A DNA stretch of 64,000 nt, from assembly GCF_032397745.1 (NCBI RefSeq), contig NZ_CP135921.1, positions 868,001 to 932,000 on the forward strand, given 5' to 3'. The notes beneath the pieces were generated by a model that saw nothing but the letters and a program-made list of their open reading frames with translations, was not told where the DNA came from and ran no database searches. This document shows positions 8,715 through 17,266 of the stretch, one piece after another. Positions within the stretch are counted from its first letter, which is position 1. Every line of letters starts with the position of its first letter. This DNA comes from Bradyrhizobium prioriisuperbiae. GTDB lineage: Bacteria; Pseudomonadota; Alphaproteobacteria; Rhizobiales; Xanthobacteraceae. Both the position numbers and the translations under genes were made by a program.

Positions 8715-9512
8715 TCAGAAATACCCGAGGTCGGCAGGAATACCGGATCCCAGGAACTTCCGATGGAGGATGTCGAACTCGCCGGTGACACGGCGATGAT
8801 AGTAGATCCAGGTGTTCAGCCATTGCAGAAGCTCCGGATCGCCTTTTCGGACGCCGATCGAAAATGGCGCCTCGCTCAAGCGGAATTTGATCTCCATCGG
8901 CTTGCCGACGCTCTTTGAAATGACTTCTCTGGCAGTTGGTTCGGCCATCGCCGCCAGGTCGACCTGTCCAGACGCGAGGGCTGCGTGGGCCGTCGCGTCG
9001 TCGTCGTAGCGCTGTATCTGCGTGCCGGATGGGGCGGCTTTCGTGAGGAACATGTCCTGGAAGCTGCCGCGGGACACGGCGACGCGCTTTCCGACGAGAT
9101 CGACAATGGTGGCGGCGTGCACCCCTGTTCCACCGACAATGATGTGGTTGAGCGTTCCGTACGGCGAGGAAAACGCAACCGACAAGGCCCGCTCGGGAGT
9201 TACCGAGAATGCTGCCATGATCAGGTCCACACGGCTCGATTGCAGATAGACAACCCGGTTCGGGACGGTGGTCTGCACGAACTCGACATCGACCCCGAGG
9301 TCCTTTGCCAGCTTCCGCGCCACCTCGACATCGTATCCGGTAGGCTCCATTTTCTCATCGAGCATGCCGAATGGCGGGCCATCAAGCAGAACGCCAATGA
9401 TGACCTTCTTTCGCTGACGAATGGCGTCGAGCGTATTTGTTTGCGCAAGTGCGGCATCGGCAAACGAAAGCAGCGAGACTGCAATACAAAAGTATTGAAT
9501 GAGTCGTCTCAT
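8715..9512 (-). CDS. ABC transporter substrate-binding protein, amino-acid type (SBP_bac_3)
   Basis: A 265-residue periplasmic binding protein with a signal peptide (residues 1-23, ending ADAALA). The mature protein has RKKVIIGVLLDGPPFG, EPTGYDVEVARKLAKDLG and FSVTPERALSVAFSSPY. GGAGAGG lies just upstream of ATG 9512. It is the middle gene of a cupin/binding protein/RidA operon, divergent from two permeases and an ATPase at 10421-12482, and is very likely the binding subunit of that importer. It is a paralog of the gene at 3986. Confidence 0.88.
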   Translation of the reverse strand: MRRLIQYFCIAVSLLSFADAALAQTNTLDAIRQRKKVIIGVLLDGPPFGMLDEKMEPTGYDVEVARKLAKDLGVDVEFVQTTVPNRVVYLQSSRVDLIMAAFSVTPERALSVAFSSPYGTLNHIIVGGTGVHAATIVDLVGKRVAVSRGSFQDMFLTKAAPSGTQIQRYDDDATAHAALASGQVDLAAMAEPTAREVISKSVGKPMEIKFRLSEAPFSIGVRKGDPELLQWLNTWIYYHRRVTGEFDILHRKFLGSGIPADLGYF

Positions 9513-9608
9513 CGATCCTCTCCATCAGCTGTGCAAGGTGAAAAGTCCAATCCCGCGTCCAGCCATCACGAACCTGCGTTCGGCAATCCTGCTGGTCGCA
9601 TCGCTCAT

Positions 9609-10052
9609 TCAGTCGCGGAGCACGAGCGGTATATTTGCGCTGTTCAGGAATTCCACCGCCACGAAACCGAGAGGCCTATCTCCAATGTTTTCCAGATCGT
9701 GGATGAACCACCCGTCCTTCTCGACCCGGAAATGCCTGGTATCTCCGAGCTTGTAGTCGGACTCGACAACGCGGCCGTCCCAGAAATGGGAGCGTCCGCG
9801 GCCGGCGCTTGTGGTCGTCCAGAAGTAATCGAGAACGTGCCTGTGAAAGGGCAGCCGTTCGCCAGGCAGCAACCAGATATTCCAGACGCGCGCGCGTTCG
9901 CTTTCCGAGGCGAGAAAGCCGCCGACGCGGCCGTTTCGCGTATTGAGCCGCAGTTCATCGTGGCGCCAAAGCGGCCATTCGGGCGACGGCTTCAACACAC
10001 CAGCGTCATCGGGATCGGGCAATCGGGGAATGAGAATTGCAGCCTCGGCCAT
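9609..10052 (-). CDS. Cupin-fold protein of unknown function
   Basis: A 147-residue protein read as a cupin-like small barrel. Motif evidence includes LLPGERLPFHRHVLDYFWTTTSAG, which resembles cupin motif 1 with two histidines, followed by an aromatic-rich strand region (GRVVESDYKLGDTRHFRVEKDGWFIHDLENIGDRP) typical of cupin motif 2. A good Shine-Dalgarno, AGGAG, lies seven bases before ATG 10052. It heads the operon with the binding protein and RidA. The function is not recognised; a metal-dependent isomerase, dioxygenase or small-ligand sensor are possible. Confidence 0.7.
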   Translation of the reverse strand: MAEAAILIPRLPDPDDAGVLKPSPEWPLWRHDELRLNTRNGRVGGFLASESERARVWNIWLLPGERLPFHRHVLDYFWTTTSAGRGRSHFWDGRVVESDYKLGDTRHFRVEKDGWFIHDLENIGDRPLGFVAVEFLNSANIPLVLRD

Positions 10053-10291
10053 CCGCGTCTCCTGAGTTACGGCCGACGCGCATCAAACTTCGGGACACAC
10101 AAGCGTCTCGGTGACCGCATCTTCAGCCTAGGACTGATTTTGACGATACCAGTCGCGGCGGGGCTCACGGCGCTCCCGCCGCACGTGAAGTTGTCATTGT
10201 AGTCGAGCAACTTACGCGGTGCGCCGCGAAACCTATCCTGAGATTGGGAGCACTATCGCGCGGTCGCGGCGAGATAACGGAAGCCATTTTT

Positions 10292-10313
10292 ATACCAATT
10301 TGTACATTGGTAT
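10292..10313. promoter_or_regulatory. Operator-like inverted repeat ATACCAAT-N6-ATTGGTAT
   Basis: Two perfect 8-base arms (10292-10299 and 10306-10313) separated by six bases lie in the divergent region between the cupin operon and the permease operon. The repeat ends five bases before the -35 box described next, a usual place for a regulator. The GntR regulator at 12577 is the natural candidate. A looser version (GAGCCAAT and ATTGACTC) lies upstream of the related GntR gene at 36412. Confidence 0.6.
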
Positions 10314-10317
10314 TCAT

Positions 10318-10346
10318 TTGAATCAAACAAGCCATTGATATATATA
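10318..10346 (+). promoter_or_regulatory. Sigma-70 type promoter for the ABC permease operon
   Basis: TTGAAT at 10318-10323 and TATATA at 10341-10346 are separated by exactly 17 bases, in a strikingly AT-rich patch. Transcription would start near 10353, giving a leader of about 68 bases to the ATG at 10421. The rest of the 10053-10420 interval contains no gene I can support. Confidence 0.6.
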
Positions 10347-10420
10347 GAATAAATTAACGGGCGGCCGCCGGCCGCTGAGCTTCGAAGCGGTGCTTAGTGA
10401 GCTGTCCTAACAACTGAGGC

Positions 10421-11101
10421 ATGGCTGTGGATTATCGCTTCGACTGGTCGGTGCTTCCGCATCACGCTGATGCATTGCTACGGGGCGCCTTGCTGACACT
10501 CCAGTTGACGTCAACGACGATCGTGCTCGGATTTTTCCTGGCGGTGGTCTGTGCAGGCCTGAGGGGGAGCGGTCCCGTTTGGGCGCGCACGCTTGTCGGA
10601 ATTTATGTCGAGGTCATCCGCAACACGCCCTTTCTCATTCAACTCCTGATCATCTTCATCGGCCTTCCCAGCGCCGGCATCCGCCTCAATGCCAATGCCG
10701 CCGCCACGCTGGCGATGACCCTGAATTTCGGCGCCTACGGATGCGAGATCGTGCGCTCCGGCATCGAAGCCGTCCCCTATGGCCAGATCGAGGCAGGCCG
10801 CGCTCTCGGCCTCGGTCGTCTGAACATCTTTCGGCATATCGTTTTTCCGCAGGCGATCCGGGCCTGCTACCCCGCGCTCGCGAGCCAATTCACGATCGTC
10901 ATGCTGGGCTCCAGCGTTGCCAGCGCCATCGGCGCGGATGAATTGAGCGCGACGGCAAACATCGTTCAATCCCAGACCTTTCGAAGCTTCGAGATCTATC
11001 TGGCGGTCACCGGCATGTACCTGGTCTTGGCCCTGACGATGCGGCTGATCCTTCGTGTCATCCACAAAATGTTCTTTGAGCGATCCAATGCAATCGCTTG
11101 A
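10421..11101 (+). CDS. Amino-acid-type ABC transporter permease (HisM/HisQ family)
   Basis: A 226-residue inner-membrane permease of the polar amino acid class. It has several hydrophobic spans, VEVIRNTPFLIQLLIIFIGLPS near residue 65, and the EAA loop IEAGRALGLGRLNIFRHIVFPQAIR (near residues 124-148) that contacts the ATPase. The start ATG 10421 follows GAGG. It is the first gene of a four-gene plus-strand run, with a second permease 12 bases downstream. Confidence 0.92.
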   Translation: MAVDYRFDWSVLPHHADALLRGALLTLQLTSTTIVLGFFLAVVCAGLRGSGPVWARTLVGIYVEVIRNTPFLIQLLIIFIGLPSAGIRLNANAAATLAMTLNFGAYGCEIVRSGIEAVPYGQIEAGRALGLGRLNIFRHIVFPQAIRACYPALASQFTIVMLGSSVASAIGADELSATANIVQSQTFRSFEIYLAVTGMYLVLALTMRLILRVIHKMFFERSNAIA

Positions 11102-11113
11102 GGTACCACACAC

Positions 11114-11782
11114 ATGATCCGCACGTTTGGCTGGAACGAAATCTGGTATCTGTTGCTGGCAGCTCGCTGGACGATTGCCCTGGCGCTCATGGCGTTCACC
11201 GGAGGCATTGTCGGCGGCTTGCTAATCGCGATCCTTCGAACGTCCCCGTTTCGCCTGCTGCGATGGCTGGCTGTGGGGTTCATTCAGCTCGTGCAAGCCA
11301 CGCCGCTGCTGATGCAATTGTTCATATGGTACTACGGCGTCAATCTATTCGGCCTTCGGGTCGACGCCTGGACGGCCGTCGCACTCGGAATGACGTTTTA
11401 TGCGAGTGCGTTCTTTGGAGAGATCTGGCGGGGCGCACTGCAGGCCATTCCCAAGACACAGTGGGAAGCTTCTGCGGCCCTTTCCTTGAATTACCTGCAG
11501 CAACTCCGTTACGTGATCGCGCCTCAAGCCTTGCGCATGTCTCTTCCGCCCACCGTCGGCTTCCTGGTACAGATCGTCAAGAGCACCTCTCTCGCAGCCA
11601 TCGTTGGCTTTACCGAACTCACCAAGGCCGGGCAACTCATCAACAACGTGACGTTCAGTCCGCTAAGCACCTTTGGGATGGTGGCGCTAATCTACTTTTT
11701 GATTTGCTGGCCTCTTTCGATGACAGCTCGCTCCTTGGAGAGAAAACTAGATGTCCTACATGGCCATACGCGACGTCTCTAA
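11114..11782 (+). CDS. Amino-acid-type ABC transporter permease, second subunit
   Basis: A 222-residue inner-membrane permease homologous to the preceding gene and expected to form a heterodimer with it. It shows the leading helices, FIQLVQATPLLMQLFIWYYG and the EAA loop in the WEASAALSLNYLQQLRYVIAPQALR region. Its 3' end overlaps the start of the ATPase gene by 32 bases, so the two are translationally linked. Confidence 0.92.
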   Translation: MIRTFGWNEIWYLLLAARWTIALALMAFTGGIVGGLLIAILRTSPFRLLRWLAVGFIQLVQATPLLMQLFIWYYGVNLFGLRVDAWTAVALGMTFYASAFFGEIWRGALQAIPKTQWEASAALSLNYLQQLRYVIAPQALRMSLPPTVGFLVQIVKSTSLAAIVGFTELTKAGQLINNVTFSPLSTFGMVALIYFLICWPLSMTARSLERKLDVLHGHTRRL

Positions 11783-12482
11783 ATACTATGCCACCACGAA
11801 AGTTCTCGACGGCGTATCCCTGGACATCGAGCCGGGAGAGGTCGTTGCGCTTATCGGGCGTAGTGGCTCGGGGAAGAGCACCCTACTTCGCTGCGTGAAC
11901 GGATTGGAGTCGATTGACGACGGCGACATCAAGATCAACGGACGTTCCGTGCGAGACGGGGCCGCGGCGATCCGAGGCATTCGTCGCGAGGTCGGCATGG
12001 TCTTCCAGAGCTTCAATCTGTTTCCACACCTCACGGTCGGCGAGAATGTGATGCTTGCTCCGACCATTCTGAAACTTCGGACTCGGCCGGAAGCGCGGGA
12101 AATCGCCAAGGAGGTGCTGGCGCGCGTCGGGCTCGCGGATAAGTTTGCGGCCTATCCGGCAACCCTGTCGGGCGGCCAGCAGCAGCGCGTCGCCATTGCC
12201 CGCTGCCTCGCCATGTCTCCAAAGGCGCTGCTGCTCGACGAAATCACCTCAGCGCTCGATCCCGAACTCGTGGGAGAAGTGGTGCAGGTGCTTGAACAGC
12301 TCGCCAGTCAGGGAATGACGATGCTGCTGGTGACCCATGAAATGGGCTTTGCCCGCCACGCCGCCAGCCGGATGTTGTTCATGAACAAGGGCCGGATCTG
12401 GGAGAGCGGTGCGCCGGAAGTGCTGTTGCGGGAGCCGAAGACGGACGAAATGCGACAGTTCGTGAGCAGTATGCGTCACTGA
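11751..12482 (+). CDS. Amino-acid-type ABC transporter ATP-binding protein
   Basis: A 243-residue cytosolic ATPase that powers the two permeases. Walker A is GRSGSGKST (near residue 36), the signature is LSGGQQQRVAIARCLA and Walker B is ALLLDEITSALDPE. ATG 11751 is preceded by GGAGAG at a normal distance; an ATG at 11760 is the only close alternative. The overlap with the upstream permease gene is 32 bases. Confidence 0.94.
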   Translation: MSYMAIRDVSKYYATTKVLDGVSLDIEPGEVVALIGRSGSGKSTLLRCVNGLESIDDGDIKINGRSVRDGAAAIRGIRREVGMVFQSFNLFPHLTVGENVMLAPTILKLRTRPEAREIAKEVLARVGLADKFAAYPATLSGGQQQRVAIARCLAMSPKALLLDEITSALDPELVGEVVQVLEQLASQGMTMLLVTHEMGFARHAASRMLFMNKGRIWESGAPEVLLREPKTDEMRQFVSSMRH

Positions 12483-12576
12483 TCCCTGCACCTGCCAGAT
12501 CGGCTTCCGGAAGGCTCCGCAAAAGCGACGATGTCACCGAAGCGGATAATTCACAGATTGCAGAAGAGAGGCGTGC

Positions 12577-13413
12577 ATGTCCTCAAGCAAACCCCCTGTC
12601 CAACCGGCTTCCGGTCCACCAGCGCGCCCTGACAGGCCGAAGCTCCGCTATCGCCGGGGCTACGAGGTCCGGCAGCGAACACGAAAAGAGTCCCCAATGC
12701 TAATGACCACCGTCCAGCGCATCCGGACGATGATCGAAACGGGGCAGTATCCGCTTCACAGCCAGCTACCGTCGGAACGAGAGCTGTCGGAGCTTCTCGG
12801 GGTCGGGCGTGCCACGATCCGGCGTGCCCTGACGATGCTGGAAGATGAGGGTCGCGTCTGGCGTCATGTTGGTCAAGGGACCTTTGTCGGCGGCCAGCCT
12901 GGATCGGTCGTCTCCAATCTCAAGACGCTCAGCGCTCGCACGAGCCCGTCCGAGATTTTTGAATTGAGGCTTCTTCTCGAACCAGGCATCGCGCGGATGG
13001 CTGCGATGCGCGCAAGCAGCACGAATATCAACTATCTCAATTTCTGCATCAGGAAAGCGGATGAAGCCAAGGACTGGGAGACCTACGAGCTCTGGGACAA
13101 CACATTCCATCGCACCATCGCGGAATGCACCAAAAGCGTCCTGCTCATCACCATTGTCGACATGATCGGGCAACTCCGGCGTCTGGCTCCTTGGGGACGA
13201 CTGCGGGACGCGACGTTTTGCCAAGCCAACTACAAGCAGGGTCGAAGCTTCCACAAATCGCTCGTCGGCGCGATTACGACACGCGATTTGGCGGGAGCAG
13301 AAAAGATCATGAGAAAGCATATCGAGACGGCCCGCAGCAAAATGATGAATGCAGGAGAACGAATTAAATTCGAGGAGAAGAAAGTTACCCTGCTTCAAAA
13401 CGAAAATGACTAG
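12577..13413 (+). CDS. GntR-family regulator with FCD ligand domain (FadR type)
   Basis: A 278-residue transcription factor. Residues about 45-105 form the winged helix (RIRTMIETGQYPLHSQLPSERELSELLGVGRATIRRALTMLEDEGR) and the wing GQGTFVGG. A helical FCD domain follows (FELRLLLEPGIARMAAMRAS, then WDNTFHRTIAECT), whose histidines often bind a metal and an organic acid. The first 40 residues are proline- and basic-rich and may not be folded. It lies 94 bases after the ATPase gene and immediately before the gamma-glutamyltransferase, and probably controls this importer through the inverted repeat at 10292. It is related to the regulator at 36412. Confidence 0.88.
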   Translation: MSSSKPPVQPASGPPARPDRPKLRYRRGYEVRQRTRKESPMLMTTVQRIRTMIETGQYPLHSQLPSERELSELLGVGRATIRRALTMLEDEGRVWRHVGQGTFVGGQPGSVVSNLKTLSARTSPSEIFELRLLLEPGIARMAAMRASSTNINYLNFCIRKADEAKDWETYELWDNTFHRTIAECTKSVLLITIVDMIGQLRRLAPWGRLRDATFCQANYKQGRSFHKSLVGAITTRDLAGAEKIMRKHIETARSKMMNAGERIKFEEKKVTLLQNEND

Positions 13414-13441
13414 CGTCTTCTCTGAAGTGACGGATCTGAAT

Positions 13442-15028
13442 ATGAGAGATTTTCATCATCCTGGCCGCTCTGCTGTTTTCGGCACGGAAGCAATGATCGC
13501 GACCTCGCATCCAACGGCTTCATTCGTCGGGCTGGAACTGATGCGCCGTGGTGGCAGCGCCGTCGACGCGGCCATTGGCGCCTGTGCCGTGCTGTGTGCG
13601 GTTGAACCCGGGCAGACAGGTATCGGCGGAGACTGCTTCGCGATCATCGCAGAAAAGGGACAGCCGATCAGGTCGCTCAACGGCTCGGGTCGCGCGCCTG
13701 CGGCCGCATCGCGGGAGGCGCTGACAGACAGAGGCTTCACCGCGATTGCCGACGATTCCCCCTTTGCGGTCACGGTGCCAGGAGCCGTCGACGCATGGTG
13801 CCGACTTCATCGAGATTACGGCAAGCTGCCGTTGCAGGAGGTTCTCGAGCCTGCGGCCACAATCGCCGAGCACGGATATGTCATTGCTCCCCGGGTCGCG
13901 TTCGACATCAAGGCTCAGAGCGCGCGGCTTGCTCGCCACGCCGGAGCCGCCGCACTGTTCCTGCCTGATGGCGAACCTCTGAAGGCCGGAGACCGCCATG
14001 CACAACCGCGACTCGCCGCGACATTACGCAAGATCGGCAAGCACGGGCGCGGTGCGTTTTACGACGGCGAGGTGGCTGACGAGATCGTCTCGCTGCTCCA
14101 AAGTCACGGCGGCCCACATGTCATCGATGATTTCCACATCCAACGCTCGGAGTATATTGCGCCGCTGCGCATGCCCTATCGCGGTTACGAGTTGCTCGAA
14201 TGCGCGCCGAACGGCCAGGGCGCGATCGCAATGCTGATTCTTGCAGCGCTCGGCAGAATGAGCGAGTGGCAGCAGGCGCGTCATTCGGACGCGGCGCGCG
14301 CCCGGATGTTCGTGCAGGCCTCCCGGGCGGCCTACTATCTTCGTGACCGCTTTCTTGCCGATCCGCATGCGATGAAGCTGCCGCCGGATAGTTTCTTCCG
14401 AGCACCGGACATGATCGACTTCGTTCGCGAGCATGCCCTTGCTGGTGGCCCGATGCGGCTGGACTTTCACCGTCCACAAAGCGAGACCGACACGATCTGC
14501 CTCTCGGCCGTCGACCGAGACGGGTTGAGCGTCTCCTTCATCAACTCGCTCTTCACACCATTCGGCGCCACGCTGTTGACGCCGCGCAGCGGCATTATGC
14601 TGCATTGCCGCGGAAGCAGCTTCACCCTGGAAGCCGGTCATGCGAATGTTCTGGCAGGCGGCAAGCGCCCAATGCACACGATTATCCCGGGGATGCTCGC
14701 GACCGGAGACGATGCGGTCATGCCCTTCGGCGTCATGGGCGGACAATACCAGGCCGCCGGGCATGCTAATCTGCTTATTCAGATTCTCGAAATGGGGATG
14801 GATGTGCAGGCCGCGATCGACGCGCCCAGGCTATTCGGATACGACAAGGTGCAAGTCGAGCGAGGAATCTCCCAGGGGATCATTGAACATCTCGAACGAG
14901 CGTCACACTCCATCGAGCGCGTGCATATCCCGATCGGCGGCGCACAGTTGGTGTGGATCGACCGCGAGAAGGGTACCTTGATCGGTGCTTCCGATCCCCG
15001 AAAAGATGGCTGCGCACTCGGATATTGA
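13442..15028 (+). CDS. ggt: Gamma-glutamyltransferase family protein
   Basis: A 528-residue Ntn-hydrolase that cleaves or transfers gamma-glutamyl groups, made as a precursor that cuts itself before a threonine. The start of the fold is HPTASFVGLELMRRGGSAVDAAIGACAVLCAVEPGQTGIGGDCFAI. The likely self-cleavage threonine is in TDTICLSAVD near residue 350, and the C-terminal GGKRPMHTIIPGM and GVMGGQYQAAGH are typical. ATG 13442 fits relatives that begin MRDFHLPGR; ATG 13406 overlaps the GntR stop codon by eight bases and is also possible. No signal peptide is seen, so this form may be cytosolic. With the neighbouring importer it suggests use of gamma-glutamyl compounds. Confidence 0.85.
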   Translation: MRDFHHPGRSAVFGTEAMIATSHPTASFVGLELMRRGGSAVDAAIGACAVLCAVEPGQTGIGGDCFAIIAEKGQPIRSLNGSGRAPAAASREALTDRGFTAIADDSPFAVTVPGAVDAWCRLHRDYGKLPLQEVLEPAATIAEHGYVIAPRVAFDIKAQSARLARHAGAAALFLPDGEPLKAGDRHAQPRLAATLRKIGKHGRGAFYDGEVADEIVSLLQSHGGPHVIDDFHIQRSEYIAPLRMPYRGYELLECAPNGQGAIAMLILAALGRMSEWQQARHSDAARARMFVQASRAAYYLRDRFLADPHAMKLPPDSFFRAPDMIDFVREHALAGGPMRLDFHRPQSETDTICLSAVDRDGLSVSFINSLFTPFGATLLTPRSGIMLHCRGSSFTLEAGHANVLAGGKRPMHTIIPGMLATGDDAVMPFGVMGGQYQAAGHANLLIQILEMGMDVQAAIDAPRLFGYDKVQVERGISQGIIEHLERASHSIERVHIPIGGAQLVWIDREKGTLIGASDPRKDGCALGY

Positions 15029-15318
15029 TATGCGCAAGTTCGCCCTCCTGCGGCTACCGACCTGCTCGCCGAATGCCGCATCCTCGGCGCAGACGAGTTT
15101 TCGGCAATCCGGCGGTTTCGCTATTTCCCAATGGCGATGCGACCAACATTGTCTGCACCTCGACGTGCGCGTACGCGGTTCGGAGTCTGAGGCACAGAAG
15201 CTCAGCAATCCGATTCAGCGATCTTGCCTCTGCGAGACGTTAAGATTGTCTTGGGACAGCACAACTGTAACACGACCACGCCAGGCATCATCGGGAATCG
15301 CCGACGCGAATCCTAGAC
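15029..15318. other. No gene seen (290 bases)
   Basis: The stretch between the gamma-glutamyltransferase gene and the truncated LysR gene has no open frame with a family pattern and no clear hairpin terminator. Confidence 0.3.
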
Positions 15319-16083
15319 ATGAATGACCAATCCGATTCGAGGAACACGCTGTGCCAGCGCCGGTCAGCGAAAATTGACCTGCAGCATCTGCACTGTGCCG
15401 TGGCGGCGGGAGACTGCGGAAGCTTTCGAGGGGCGGCCGAAGCGTTGCTAATGCGGCAATCAACGCTCAGCCGCCGCATCCGTCAACTTGAACAAGCGGT
15501 TGGCGTAATTTTGTTTGACAGGTCAAGTGGCGGTGTCCGGGCAACCGAGGCAGGCCGTAATTTCCTCCGCAACGCTCGATCAATCCTTGAGGAGATGGAC
15601 GCACTCGTCTCAAATGCGCGCAGCGCCGAACACGGAGAAGCCGGCCGATTGACGGTCGGCTTCTCCACATCGCTTTCTGCCGGCAATTTGCGCGCCACGC
15701 TAACTGATTTTAAGCAGCGGTTTCCTCAGATCGAACTAGGAATGGCCGAGCGATCGCGGGCACGCCTCATAACGGCGCTGCGGAACGGCGCTTTGGACAT
15801 TGCGATTGTCACCGGCGATGCACCAATTCTAGATAACAGAGCGCGTTCTCTGTGGAGCGAACGCACCCTGGTCGCATTGCCCGAGGGTCACTCGCTAGCT
15901 AATCGAGAGGCGGTCTACTGGACCGATCTACGAAGCGAGACTGTGCTGGTAAGTCACCGTGATCTAGGCCGCGAATTTGAAAATATGTTGATGTCCAAGC
16001 TGGGGTCTCCCGAGGACAGACCCAGAATCGAACGTCATGATGTGAGCCGCGGCATTATCGACAGACTCCAAGGTCGAAAATGA
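15319..16083 (+). pseudogene. LysR-family regulator lacking its C-terminal end
   Basis: A 254-residue LysR-type protein with the N-terminal helix-turn-helix in full (IDLQHLHCAVAAGDCGSFRGAAEALL, then RQSTLSRRIRQLEQAVGVILFDR) and most of the effector domain (GRLTVGFSTSLSAGNLRATL, then LWSERTLVALPEGHSLA). It ends ERHDVSRGIIDRLQGRK, whereas the family continues for about 45-50 residues after the SRGII stretch. The tail DRLQGRK looks unrelated. Truncation by rearrangement is the simplest reading, but a short functional protein cannot be excluded. It sits in a mosaic area between the transferase and the VOC/M19 block. Confidence 0.6.
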
Positions 16084-16235
16084 ATGTCCCAGCGACGGTG
16101 ACGATCCATTGCTTCAATCCGGTGACCGATGTTCGCGTCTTCTCGGCGCTCTGCATTCAGCCTCCGAGTTGTAGTTTAGTGGGACCATATCGATGAAGCA
16201 CGCCTTGGCTCCGCCATGATCGCATCACCTTCTCG

Positions 16236-17168
16236 TCAGCGATGTTCGACGAACTCAATCAGGGTGTTGCACGCGAGATCCCGCGGAACGGCAATTCCAT
16301 TATCACTCCTGAGGAAATGTACGCCGCTTCTTGTCAACACTTGCTGTACGGTTTCCATTGACGATACAGCGAACGTCGCACTCGTAGTATGCGGCAAGAT
16401 TCGCTCACGACTAAAATCAAGCCCAGGAAAGATTGATGCAAACCCCTGCGGTGTAACAATTCGCAAGAAAATGTCGCGGCGCTTGATCACCGCAACGTCG
16501 TCACTCAACCAGTTGACATCAGTGTCGAAAATATTTCGGGCCATGAACTCCGCGTCACGACGGATGTTCTTCGTGACGCCCGTCACTCCCGCCATATAGA
16601 GCGCGGAGTTCTCATGAACGGTCCACGGCTCATATCGGTACCCCTCCAATGTGGAGGTCTCATAGGGATCGAACTGAAATGGAATCTGTCCGAAGACCGG
16701 AACACAAGGGCGCGCCTGGATACGAACGAACTTGTTTCGCTCAGCGTCAAACCACCCTGACTCGTAGTCAAGAGGCGGCGCAGTCTGGATACCCAGAGCG
16801 GTCATCGCTTCTCTGGTTTTCATTACATCCTTCGTATAGCCGACGATGGTCCGCGGACCTTCGCTGTCCAGCAAGAACGAAAATAACTGAGTGACTTCAG
16901 GCGCTGTGTTCAGTTGATCGGGGATGCAATAGATGTTGAGAAAATTGGCAACGTCGGTCCTCCCCGGATATGGCTTGAAAATAATCTGCCTTCCAGTAAC
17001 GGACGACGTTCTCGGCTTGGCCTCCCCGGCAGCGAAACCCGTTCCCGCCTTACTGTCACGCATCGGAGTAACGGTGAACCCGAGTCCTTCGTAAACTCTC
17101 GCGGCTTCATCGAGATCCGATGCTCGGATCATCAAATGATCGATATCCACTATGCCAAGCGAAGTCAT
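16236..17168 (-). CDS. VOC-superfamily (glyoxalase/dioxygenase-like) protein, copy 1
   Basis: A 310-residue protein with two VOC modules. The first starts MTSLGIVDIDHLMIRASDLDEAARVYEGLGF, with the metal-binding histidine in DIDHLMIR. The second ends ACNTLIEFVEHR, with the typical terminal glutamate ligand. The family covers glyoxalases, extradiol dioxygenases and lyases, and the reaction here is unknown. GAGAGAGA precedes ATG 17168. It is the last gene of a minus-strand VOC-M19-M19-VOC run and is a paralog of the protein at 19674; both carry a GRQIIFKPYPGR/NNRHIIFKAYPGR stretch and an EGP[RK]T motif. Confidence 0.82.
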   Translation of the reverse strand: MTSLGIVDIDHLMIRASDLDEAARVYEGLGFTVTPMRDSKAGTGFAAGEAKPRTSSVTGRQIIFKPYPGRTDVANFLNIYCIPDQLNTAPEVTQLFSFLLDSEGPRTIVGYTKDVMKTREAMTALGIQTAPPLDYESGWFDAERNKFVRIQARPCVPVFGQIPFQFDPYETSTLEGYRYEPWTVHENSALYMAGVTGVTKNIRRDAEFMARNIFDTDVNWLSDDVAVIKRRDIFLRIVTPQGFASIFPGLDFSRERILPHTTSATFAVSSMETVQQVLTRSGVHFLRSDNGIAVPRDLACNTLIEFVEHR

Positions 17169-17266
17169 TCTCTCTCTAGCCTCTTGATAGTTCCATCATC
17201 TGTGACAACCGCATGCACTTCGAAAAGCGAACGACTCCGGATCGACTTTCCGCCGTAACGAACATT

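Noticed and set aside
8985..10202. A 405-codon open frame on the plus strand
   Set aside because: It is antisense to the binding-protein and cupin genes, both of which have clear motifs and ribosome-binding sites.
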